A DNA stretch of 8,564 bases from CAIKMD01 sp035277525 (lineage in GTDB: Bacteria; Pseudomonadota; Alphaproteobacteria; ATCC43930; CGMCC-115725): NCBI GenBank assembly GCA_035277525.1, contig DATEKH010000241.1:1-8564 (forward strand). The letters run 5' to 3'. Below the pieces are notes generated by a model. That model saw only the letters and a list, made by a program, of their open reading frames with translations. It searched no databases and was not told where the DNA came from. Positions 1-7,796 of this stretch are shown here, one piece after another. The number at the start of each line of letters is the position of its first letter. Position 1 is the stretch's first letter. Both the position numbers and the translations under genes were made by a program.

Positions 1-1
1 C

Positions 2-1078
2 CTCAAAGTCTTGGCGAAGCCGGCGCTCGGCTTCGGCGAGGCCTATATGGATGGCGAGATCACGCTGGAGCGCGGCAGCCTTTCGGATCTTTTCGAGCTT
101 GCCAACCGCAACCTGCCGCATCGCCGCAAATGGCGCGTGCCTTTGCTCTCGCCGCTTTCGCTCGCGCTGCGCCGGCGTCTCCAGCAATGGAATTCGCGAG
201 GCAAAGCCAAGCGCAACGCCGCACATCACTATGATCTGTCGGAGACCCTCTTCCGCGGCTTTCTCGATCGCGATCTGCAATATTCCTGCGCCTATTTCCG
301 AAGGGCCGGCCTCTCGCTCGAGGCCGCACAGCAAGCGAAGAAGCGCCACATCATGGCCAAGCTCGCGCTGCGGCCGGGCCTCAGCGTCCTCGATATCGGC
401 AGCGGCTGGGGCGGGCTCGCGCTCGATATCGCGCGCAGCGGTGCGCGCGTCACCGGCATCACGCCCGCCGCCGAGCAGATCGCGGTGGCGCGCCAGCGCG
501 CCGCGGCGGCGGGGCTCTCCGGCACGGTCACCTTCGAGCCGCGCGATTATCGCGAGATCGACGGGCCGTTCGATCGCATCGTCTCGGTCGGCATGTTCGA
601 GCATGTCGGCGCGCCGAACTATCCCGCTTTCTTCCGCACCATCGCGCGGCTCCTCAACGAGGAAGGCGTCGCGCTCATTCATGCGATCGGCCGCAGCGAC
701 GGGCCGGGCACGACCGATGCCTGGACGCGCAAATACATTTTCCCCGGCGGCTATATCCCCGCGCTGTCCGAAGTCGTACCCGCGGTCGAGCGCGCCGGGC
801 TCTTTGTCGCCGATCTCGAGATCCTGCGCCTCCACTATGCCGAGACCTTGCGGCACTGGCGCCAGCGCTTCTTGGCGCAGCGCGAGGCGATGAAGAGCCT
901 TTACGACGAGCGCTTTTGCCGCATGTGGGAGCTCTATCTCGCCGGCAGCGAGATGGCGTTCCGTCATGGCGGGCTGATGGTGTTCCAGCTCCAGCTGGCG
1001 CGCCGCGTCGACGCGCTGCCGCTGACGCGCGATTATATCTACGATCGCGAGCAGGCGCTCGGCGCGGCGGCGGAGTGA
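2..1078 (+). CDS. cfa: Cyclopropane-fatty-acyl-phospholipid synthase family methyltransferase (5' partial)
   Basis: The reading frame is open to the left edge, so the N-terminus is missing; 358 residues are visible and full-length relatives have about 400. The family transfers a methylene group from S-adenosylmethionine to the double bond of unsaturated phospholipid acyl chains at the cytoplasmic membrane. Numbering the visible fragment from position 2, it shows the N-terminal GFGEAYMDGEITLE block, HYDLSETLF at 76-84, YSCAYF at 94-99, the SAM-binding loop VLDIGSGWGG at 129-138, FEHVG at 199-203, HAIG at 227-230, KYIFPGGYIP at 244-253 and HYAETLRHW at 278-286. By alignment from memory, C96, E200, H227 and Y279 match the E. 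coli Cfa active-site residues Cys139, Glu239, His266 and Tyr317, so the enzyme looks intact where visible. A TTG at 11 is in frame but falls inside a conserved block and is unlikely to be the start. The gene ends TGA and converges on the solute-binding protein gene, with a palindromic repeat between them. Some members of this family modify other lipids, so the exact product is inferred. Confidence 0.93.
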   Translation, partial: LKVLAKPALGFGEAYMDGEITLERGSLSDLFELANRNLPHRRKWRVPLLSPLSLALRRRLQQWNSRGKAKRNAAHHYDLSETLFRGFLDRDLQYSCAYFRRAGLSLEAAQQAKKRHIMAKLALRPGLSVLDIGSGWGGLALDIARSGARVTGITPAAEQIAVARQRAAAAGLSGTVTFEPRDYREIDGPFDRIVSVGMFEHVGAPNYPAFFRTIARLLNEEGVALIHAIGRSDGPGTTDAWTRKYIFPGGYIPALSEVVPAVERAGLFVADLEILRLHYAETLRHWRQRFLAQREAMKSLYDERFCRMWELYLAGSEMAFRHGGLMVFQLQLARRVDALPLTRDYIYDREQALGAAAE

Positions 1079-1105
1079 TTGGGCGGGTTGCTTGGCGACT
1101 CTCGC

Positions 1106-1285
1106 GCAATGTTACGATTGCATTCGCTGGAATACGGCCGTGCGTCCCTCGACTGCTCGCCTTCGCTCGCGCTCAGGCTCACGCTCGGGATGAGGCGGAT
1201 TTTTTGATGCCATCAAACATATTTCCTCACCCTGAGCAGCGCTCCGCAGGAGCGCGTGTCGAAGGGCGCAAGCTGCTCATGCAGC
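1106..1285. repeat. Composite palindromic intergenic repeat, copy A
   Basis: This element fills most of the 250-base gap between the convergent cfa-like and solute-binding protein genes. It opens with a small inverted repeat, gcaat/attgc (1106-1121). The core has two inverted arms: 1146-1195 (ccctcgac ... gctcgggatgagg) and 1225-1266 (cctcaccctgagc ... gtcgaaggg). The right arm is roughly the reverse complement of the left. The right arm contains a perfect 7-bp hairpin, gcgctcc/ggagcgc (1239-1245 with 1249-1255). The element closes with gctgc-tcat-gcagc (1272-1285). A T-run at 1200-1205 lies between the arms. A second, shorter copy in the same orientation is at 3564-3709. About 28 bases within the left arm of this copy are absent from the other. 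The remaining flanks, 1079-1105 and 1286-1328, show nothing else I can identify. Confidence 0.85.
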
Positions 1286-1328
1286 ATCTCGCAGCGCAAG
1301 CCACGCAGAACGGCAGCGAGACGCCGCT

Positions 1329-2336
1329 TCACTCCCCCAGCGGCACGACGAAGCGGCGATCGAGCATGGCCTCGCCATCGGCGTTGGCCGGCAGCATGCC
1401 CTGCTTTTTGAAATAGGCGACCTGGCGCATCACGTCCGCCACGTCGAGCCGCGCCTCGGGATCGTCGAAGGAAATCCCCTGATCGAGCTGCTCGACGGGC
1501 TGATGGAGGTGCTTCGAGAGAATCGCCAGCACCTCGGGCGCGGTCGGCCCGTCCTTGCGCTGTCCGTCGGGCGTGGTGAAGGCGTTGTAATAGTCGCGCG
1601 CGCCTTTCTTATAGGCGTTGAGGAAGGCCTTGATCAGCTCGGGCTTCTGTTGATCGGTCTTGGTCGAGACCAGGATGATCGTGTTCTGCCACGGCGTCTC
1701 GTCGCCGACCCAGGCGAGGAGATGCGCCTTGCCGCTCTGCGACAGTTTCAGCGCGAAGGTGTTGACATTGATGCCGACATCGACCTGCCCGCCGGCTACC
1801 GCCGTCGCCATGTTCGAGAGCGTCTGCAGCGGGACGACGCGCATGGTCTTGTCGTCGAGATGGTATTTGGCGACCGCGAGCTCGAATTCGTAATGGATCG
1901 GCCCGCCGACCTGGACGATGCCGATGCTGTGGTGCTCCATGTCCTTCAGCGATTTGAGCCCGGCATTCCAGGCCTGGTTCGAGGCGAGAAAGGCCGCGCC
2001 ATGAAAGCTCGGCGCCTCGCGCCCCTGGCCGGCGATGATTTTGAGGCCGCCCTTGGCCGCGAGGTTGTAGGCGGCGGCGGTCGCCGCGGTGGTGCCGAAA
2101 TCGAGATCGCCCGCGACCACGCCCTGCGCCACTTGCTGCGCGGCATCGAAGCTGATGGCGTCGGCGTCGAGCTTCTCGGCGGCGAAATAGCCCCGGTCCT
2201 GGGCGAGGAAGACCGGGCCGACGCCAGTGACGGGGCCGATGCCGATCTTGATCTTCTCCGCCGCGCCGGCGCCGAGCGGCGCCAGCAGCGCCAGCGACGC
2301 GACCGCACCGGCGAGCCCGAGCTTCCAAGCCTTCAT
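1329..2336 (-). CDS. ABC transporter substrate-binding protein, NMT1/SsuA/TauA-like
   Basis: A 335-residue periplasmic solute-binding protein of the NMT1/THI5-like (NrtA/SsuA/TauA) type, which delivers small organic solutes to an ABC importer. It has a signal peptide: basic start MKAWK, a hydrophobic stretch to about residue 22, and likely cleavage after AGA or AGAA near residues 24-26. The mature chain begins KIKIGIGPVTGVGPVFLAQD, followed by RGYFAAEKL (48-56), typical of strand 1 and helix 1 of this fold. Further family signatures are the GDLDFGTT segment (76-83), the GGPIHYEFELA hinge (144-154) and AVAGGQVDVGINV (179-191). The length is normal for the family. The ATG at 2336 is chosen because GGAGG lies 5 nt upstream and the signal peptide starts there; the frame extends 19 codons further upstream without any such signal. 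The Yip1-family gene is 95 nt upstream on the same strand. No permease or ATPase gene is visible, so the substrate cannot be inferred from context; nitrate, sulfonates and pyrimidine precursors are all possible in this family. Confidence 0.88.
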   Translation of the reverse strand: MKAWKLGLAGAVASLALLAPLGAGAAEKIKIGIGPVTGVGPVFLAQDRGYFAAEKLDADAISFDAAQQVAQGVVAGDLDFGTTAATAAAYNLAAKGGLKIIAGQGREAPSFHGAAFLASNQAWNAGLKSLKDMEHHSIGIVQVGGPIHYEFELAVAKYHLDDKTMRVVPLQTLSNMATAVAGGQVDVGINVNTFALKLSQSGKAHLLAWVGDETPWQNTIILVSTKTDQQKPELIKAFLNAYKKGARDYYNAFTTPDGQRKDGPTAPEVLAILSKHLHQPVEQLDQGISFDDPEARLDVADVMRQVAYFKKQGMLPANADGEAMLDRRFVVPLGE

Positions 2337-2340
2337 CCCA

Positions 2341-2347
2341 TCCTCCC
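2341..2347 (-). promoter_or_regulatory. Ribosome binding site of the substrate-binding protein gene
   Basis: GGGAGGA on the minus strand, with GGAGG ending 5 nt before the ATG at 2336. It fixes the start at the signal-peptide methionine rather than at the upstream in-frame codons. Confidence 0.8.
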
Positions 2348-2431
2348 AAAGAGACGCGCCTTCGCGGCGCCAAACGCGCCAAAGCGCCAGCACCCGGAGC
2401 GACCTCGACGCCCCACCTCACATCGTCGGTA

Positions 2432-2998
2432 CTACATCATTCCCATCATCGCCGCCCCGAAAAGGAGGCGGATGATGAAGCCGACGATGATGAAGACGAC
2501 GATCACCCCGAGGATCAGCGCCGCGGTGAAGGTGATGGCGCGCTCGCCGGGGACGCTCATCACCGGGGTCGCGCCCGCATAGAGCAAATAGAGCCCGTAG
2601 AGCGTCATGAGGAAAGTCAAAATCCCGAGAAACGGGATCAGCAGGAAAACGCCGCCGACCCAACTCGCCGTGTAGGAATAGGCGACGAGCTTCAGGGCGG
2701 GGGTAAAATCGCCGCTGCCGCCGAAGCGGGGCGCCAGCCATTGCGCGATCAACGCGACCACATAAACCGCGACCAGCGCCAGGATGTACTGCACGACAAG
2801 GCCCGCAAGGCCGAAGCCGAAGCCGTAGCGGCCGAAGAAGATCGAGAAGCCGATGAAGCCGCAGACCGGCGGGATCGCCGCCATCGGCAGGATGTAGGAT
2901 TTATAAAGCGAGCCGGTCTCTGCGGGCTCGCCCGCGATCACCGGCCATTCGCTATTGGGCGACAGCAGAATATTTTTCGCACGCGCGACCAGATCCAT
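2432..2998 (-). CDS. Yip1-family multi-pass membrane protein
   Basis: A 188-residue inner-membrane protein matching bacterial Yip1-domain proteins. The short cytoplasmic N-terminus contains MDLVARAKNILLSPNSEW, a hallmark opening of this group. About five hydrophobic segments follow, near residues 34-56, 63-88, 107-124, 124-143 and 157-180. Family-like features are YILPMAAIPPVCGFIG (35-50), KLVAYSYTASWVGGVFLLIP (103-122) and YGLYLLYAGATPVM (134-147). Eukaryotic Yip1 proteins work with Rab GTPases in membrane traffic; the bacterial members have no established function and I do not assign one. The ATG at 2998 is chosen because GGAGG sits 5 nt upstream and the family motif starts there. The frame continues far upstream (to about 3499), but that part is only antisense to the RidA gene. 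It is divergent from the RidA gene across 165 nt and is followed by the substrate-binding protein gene 95 nt downstream, possibly on the same transcript. The C-terminus, AAMMGMM, is methionine-rich. Confidence 0.85.
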   Translation of the reverse strand: MDLVARAKNILLSPNSEWPVIAGEPAETGSLYKSYILPMAAIPPVCGFIGFSIFFGRYGFGFGLAGLVVQYILALVAVYVVALIAQWLAPRFGGSGDFTPALKLVAYSYTASWVGGVFLLIPFLGILTFLMTLYGLYLLYAGATPVMSVPGERAITFTAALILGVIVVFIIVGFIIRLLFGAAMMGMM

Positions 2999-3003
2999 CT
3001 CCC

Positions 3004-3008
3004 CCTCC
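3004..3008 (-). promoter_or_regulatory. Ribosome binding site of the Yip1-family gene
   Basis: GGAGG on the minus strand with a 5-nt spacer (GGGAG) before the ATG at 2998. This decides the start inside a much longer open frame. Confidence 0.8.
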
Positions 3009-3034
3009 GGCGATAGATATGACCCTCGCCACGG

Positions 3035-3063
3035 ATGATAGCAGAACCGCGCCTTGGCGCCAC
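3035..3063 (-). promoter_or_regulatory. Possible promoter for the Yip1-family gene
   Basis: On the minus strand, TATCAT (3035-3040) is one mismatch from the sigma-70 -10 consensus and is preceded by TGC, giving an extended -10 (TGnTATCAT). Seventeen bases further upstream is GTGGCG (3058-3063), a weak -35 match. The predicted transcript would start near 3028 and leave a leader of about 30 nt. The placement between divergent genes is sensible, but the -35 is poor. I see no equally good promoter for the RidA gene. Confidence 0.35.
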
Positions 3064-3150
3064 TGCCCGCGACACTCAATCGATCGAGCGCGCGCCCGCG
3101 CTGGCCTTGCGCGCAGCGGCGCGGCGGGCCAGAACGGGCGGCGACATTCG

Positions 3151-3157
3151 AAGGGAG
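3151..3157 (+). promoter_or_regulatory. Ribosome binding site of the RidA-family gene
   Basis: AAGGGAG followed by a 6-nt spacer and the ATG at 3164. It supports this start over an in-frame ATG at 3035, which would add 43 residues unlike the family. Confidence 0.75.
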
Positions 3158-3163
3158 AAAAAG

Positions 3164-3541
3164 ATGGCGCAGCAGATCATCAATCTCGAAGGGCATGACC
3201 ATCCGCAGGCCTCGCCGCTCGGTTGCAAGATCGGGCCGCTCTTGAGCTCGGGCGCGATCACCGGCAAGGATCTCGAGACCAGGACCATGCCGGCCGATCC
3301 CGATACCCAGGCGCGCAACGCCTTCATCAACATGAAGCGCGTGCTCGCCGCCGCCGGGATGGGGCTCGAGGACGTGGCGAAGCTCACGATCTATCTCGCC
3401 GACGACAAATACCGCGACGCGGCGATCAAGCATTGGGCGCTGACCTTTCCCGATCCGATGAAGCGGCCGACGCGGCGCACGCTCATCGCGCCCATCCATG
3501 CCGGCGTGATCCAGGTCGAGATCATCGCCTATAAGGCGTGA
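3164..3541 (+). CDS. RidA (YjgF/YER057c/UK114) family protein
   Basis: A 125-residue protein of the RidA family, close to the usual length of about 128. Canonical RidA is a cytoplasmic trimer that hydrolyses reactive enamine/imine intermediates released by PLP enzymes, protecting them from damage by 2-aminoacrylate. Family features in order are GPLLSSGAITG (24-34), DPDTQARNAFINMKRVLAAA (45-64), GLEDVAKLTIYLAD (67-80) and the C-terminal RPTRRTLIAPIHAGVIQVEI (101-120). By eye, R104 aligns with E. coli Arg105, which binds the substrate carboxylate, and E119 aligns with Glu120. This suggests deaminase activity may be kept. The N-terminal region (GHDHPQASPLGCKIG) differs from the canonical APAAIGPYVQ pattern, so it may belong to one of the other Rid subgroups with a different substrate. 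The neighbours give no metabolic clue: it is divergent from the Yip1-family gene and convergent with the small membrane protein gene, with repeat copy B in between. Confidence 0.9.
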   Translation: MAQQIINLEGHDHPQASPLGCKIGPLLSSGAITGKDLETRTMPADPDTQARNAFINMKRVLAAAGMGLEDVAKLTIYLADDKYRDAAIKHWALTFPDPMKRPTRRTLIAPIHAGVIQVEIIAYKA

Positions 3542-3563
3542 TCGGGCGAGCGAGCGAAACGCA

Positions 3564-3709
3564 GAGCAATTGCTCGTCGCTGGATATCAGCCGTGCGTCC
3601 CTCGACAAGCTCGGGATGAGGCGGGTTTGTCTATGCCACCCCCTACTTCTCCTCACCCTGAGCGCGCGCGAAAGCGCGCAGTCGAAGGGCGCAGGCTGCT
3701 TATGCAGCC
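3564..3709. repeat. Composite palindromic intergenic repeat, copy B
   Basis: The second copy of the element at 1106-1285, in the same orientation. It occupies most of the gap between the convergent RidA-family and small membrane protein genes. It begins with the palindrome gagcaattgctc (3564-3575). The left arm is 3599-3621 (ccctcgac-aa-gctcgggatgagg). The right arm is 3651-3689 (cctcaccctgagc ... gtcgaaggg) and is approximately its reverse complement. The right arm holds a perfect 6-bp stem, gcgcgc/gcgcgc (3664-3669 with 3674-3679), closing a GAAA tetraloop. The end is ggctgc-ttat-gcagcc (3694-3709). Stretches such as gccgtgcgtccctcgac and gtcgaagggcgca are identical or almost so in the two copies, whereas the hairpin stems differ but remain paired. 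Confidence 0.85.
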
Positions 3710-3749
3710 CAACCTGCGAGGTCTCGACCAAGCGCTCCTCAAGCGCAAC

Positions 3750-4121
3750 TCACCCGAGCAGCACATAGGCCGCGAGGATCACAAAGCCGCTGACCGCGAT
3801 CATTGCATGGGCGCTGGCCCAGAAGCCCGGCACGCGGCGGCGCCTTATGTGCAGGAGAAGGCTCGCAATGCCGAGGCAAGCCGCGATCAGCAGCAGCGCC
3901 GCGGCGATCGCGCCGAAGGATTGCGTGCCGGTGGCAACGCCGCGCACCGGCCCAGCGATCAAAGCCCAGAGCAAGGCCGCGAAGCCCGACACCGCGACAA
4001 TGCCATGCGCGGTAGCGAGCCAGGCCGAGGGTGGCTTGCCGACCGCCTTGGCGCCGATGAGCGCCAACGCAGCCCCCAGCAACACCGCCAAGCCCAACAG
4101 AGCGAGCGATGAACCGAGCAC
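3750..4121 (-). CDS. Small four-helix membrane protein with internal duplication, unknown function
   Basis: A 123-residue, very hydrophobic protein that I do not recognise as a named family. Four membrane segments are likely: about 4-23, 35-57, 67-90 and 102-122. The two halves look like duplicates. WLATAHGIVAVSGF (34-47) in the first half matches WASAHAMIAVSGF (101-113) in the second, each preceded by a hydrophobic helix, a basic stretch and a proline. A histidine lies at the same place in each copy (H39, H105), so a paired-histidine ligand site such as haem is conceivable, but this is only inference. The basic HIRRRR loop (91-96) suggests that this side faces the cytoplasm. The start is GTG at 4121, with a weak GGGGA upstream. 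The gene begins 21 nt after the valS stop on the same strand, so cotranscription with valS is likely. Its codon pattern and lack of stops resemble a real gene, but no homologue is known to me. Confidence 0.72.
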   Translation of the reverse strand: MLGSSLALLGLAVLLGAALALIGAKAVGKPPSAWLATAHGIVAVSGFAALLWALIAGPVRGVATGTQSFGAIAAALLLIAACLGIASLLLHIRRRRVPGFWASAHAMIAVSGFVILAAYVLLG

Positions 4122-4142
4122 CGCGTTCCCCGATCGGCGCGC

Positions 4143-6809
<2,667 letters not shown>

Positions 6810-6840
6810 GGCCGAGCGCGCTTACAGCTCGTCAGGCATC

Positions 6841-7083
6841 GAAGACGATCGAACGTCTTCCCTCTCCGCCGCGCAGCGGGGGAGAGGGGACGTCCCGTTC
6901 GACCGCTCTTGCGATCGAACCCTTCGGGGCCAACCGCGAAGAGCGGTTGGCCGGGGCGTCCCAATCGCGACAGCGATTGGGAGGGTGAGGTGGTGGCCGC
7001 AACAGATGCCCACCTCACCCGCTCCCCGCGGATCACGATCCGCGGGTCGCACCCTCTCCCCCCAATGGGCGGAGAGGGTTTTT
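6841..7083. repeat. Tandem hairpin array (nested palindromic repeat) between popZ and valS
   Basis: The 329-base gap between popZ and valS is dominated by eight consecutive inverted repeats. H1 is gaagacg/cgtcttc (6841-6860). H2 is ccctctcc/ggagaggg, with ccgc-gca-gcgg nested inside (6860-6888). H3 is gttcga-c-cgc/gcg-a-tcgaac (6897-6920), with one mismatch, followed by a ccc-ttcg-ggg mini-hairpin (6920-6929). H4 is ggccaaccgc/gcggttggcc (6928-6952). H5 is tcccaatcgc/gcgattggga (6959-6982). H6 is gggtgaggtgg/ccacctcaccc (6983-7020). H7 is cccgcggatc/gatccgcggg (7025-7046). H8 is accctctcc/ggagagggt (7051-7079), followed by TTTTT on the plus strand (7079-7083). H4-H8 have perfect outer stems of 9-11 bp. 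A gggacgtccc palindrome (6887-6896) and a similar ggggcgtccc (6953-6962) precede H3 and H5, suggesting a duplicated module. It resembles the short palindromic repeats scattered through alphaproteobacterial chromosomes. The flanks 6810-6840 and 7084-7138 show no gene, and no clear valS promoter is visible. Confidence 0.88.
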
Positions 7084-7138
7084 GCGATACCACGTCTCAT
7101 GCGATTTCGAAATATGCGCTCGCGCAGTGGACCAGCGC

Positions 7139-7717
7139 TCAGCGGCGCTGCGCGTCGAGGGCGAGGCGGCCGATCTCTTCGCGCACGATGCGCTCGACGA
7201 GCTGCGGCAGGTTGTCGTCGAGCCAGGCTTTCAGCATCGGGCGCAGAAGCTCGCGGGTGATGTCTTCGAGCGTGCGGTTCGACTGGCCCATGGGCAGGCT
7301 CTCGATCGCGGGGTCGCGTTGCTTGCGGTTGACGAGCTCGCTCAAGGCCGCGAGCGAAGCGTTGGCCGCGGTTTCGGAGATGAGCCGCCGCCCGAATTGC
7401 GGCGCCCCGGGCTCGGCCGGGGCAGGCGCCGGCTCGGCTTCGGGCTCGGGCTCGGCAAGCCTCACCCGCGGCTCATCCGCCGCCGCTTCGGCGGCGGGCT
7501 CGGGCGCGCTCGGCGGCACGGTGAGATGCGGCTCGGCCGGCTCATCCTCCACTTCCTCGGTCAGGACCAGAACGTCGTCGGCCCCGGCCGCAGCCGGTTG
7601 CGGCGCGGGCGCTTGCGCCGTCGCAGCGGCGGGGTCGCCGTCTTCGGAGATGATCCGCCGGATCGAGGCGAGAATCTCCTCCATCGACGGCTCATGCTGG
7701 TCTTTCGCGTCCGACAT
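7139..7717 (-). CDS. popZ: Polar organizing protein PopZ (DUF2497 family)
   Basis: A 192-residue protein with the full PopZ layout. PopZ self-assembles into a condensate at the cell pole and, in Caulobacter, tethers the ParB-parS centromere and recruits many polar regulators. The N-terminal partner-binding helix SMEEILASIRRIISED (11-26) is nearly identical to the Caulobacter protein as I recall it. A disordered region rich in Pro, Glu and Ala follows (about 27-108), corresponding to the spacer that tunes condensate behaviour. The C-terminal oligomerisation helices (about 110-186) include NRTLEDITRELLRPMLKAWL (147-166) and DNLPQLVERIVREEIGRLA (168-186), the most conserved part of the family. 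The length is near that of Caulobacter PopZ (177) and shorter than several Rhizobiales versions. The start is placed at the ATG at 7717 because homologues begin MSD. An in-frame TTG at 7744 would add nine residues but has no suitable upstream ribosome binding site. tolC lies upstream and valS downstream, a conserved order. Confidence 0.93.
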   Translation of the reverse strand: MSDAKDQHEPSMEEILASIRRIISEDGDPAAATAQAPAPQPAAAGADDVLVLTEEVEDEPAEPHLTVPPSAPEPAAEAAADEPRVRLAEPEPEAEPAPAPAEPGAPQFGRRLISETAANASLAALSELVNRKQRDPAIESLPMGQSNRTLEDITRELLRPMLKAWLDDNLPQLVERIVREEIGRLALDAQRR

Positions 7718-7732
7718 TCGCTTTCGGCCCTG

Positions 7733-7740
7733 TTCCTCCC
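7733..7740 (-). promoter_or_regulatory. Unusually distant Shine-Dalgarno of popZ
   Basis: GGGAGGAA on the minus strand is the only strong Shine-Dalgarno near popZ, but its GGAGG core lies 17 nt before the ATG at 7717, longer than the usual 5-9. No ATG, GTG or TTG occurs between them in any frame. A weaker AGGG (7728-7731) at 10 nt spacing may be the site actually used. Confidence 0.45.
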
Positions 7741-7796
7741 GCAAGACTAGGCGAAAAGCCCCGGAAATGCCAGCGGCGGCGCCGGTTTCTAAGGGC

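Noticed and set aside
1106..1285. An insertion sequence remnant
   Set aside because: There is no transposase fragment or clear target-site duplication. The structure is that of a short palindromic repeat family.
916..1416. A plus-strand frame spanning the cfa 3' end and repeat copy A
   Set aside because: It crosses the cfa stop, a palindromic repeat and the end of the opposite gene, and shows no domain.
1503..2582. A 359-codon open frame on the plus strand opposite the substrate-binding protein gene
   Set aside because: It overlaps two well-supported minus-strand genes, has low-complexity Arg/Gly/Asp-rich sequence and no ribosome binding site, and its end runs into the Yip1-family gene.
2999..3499. 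A 167-codon N-terminal extension of the Yip1-family protein
   Set aside because: The extension is antisense to the RidA gene, and the family's typical N-terminus and a good Shine-Dalgarno both mark 2998 as the start.
7051..7083. Hairpin H8 plus T-run as an intrinsic terminator
   Set aside because: It has terminator shape only on the plus strand, where no gene ends nearby. On the minus strand, where popZ ends, no U-run follows it. It is better treated as the edge of the hairpin array.
6841..7083. A CRISPR array
   Set aside because: There are no equal-length direct repeats with unique spacers. The units are different inverted repeats with different stems, and no cas gene is visible.
6810..7138. 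A T-box or other named riboswitch controlling valS
   Set aside because: No T-box sequence or specifier arrangement is visible, and T-boxes are not expected in alphaproteobacteria.
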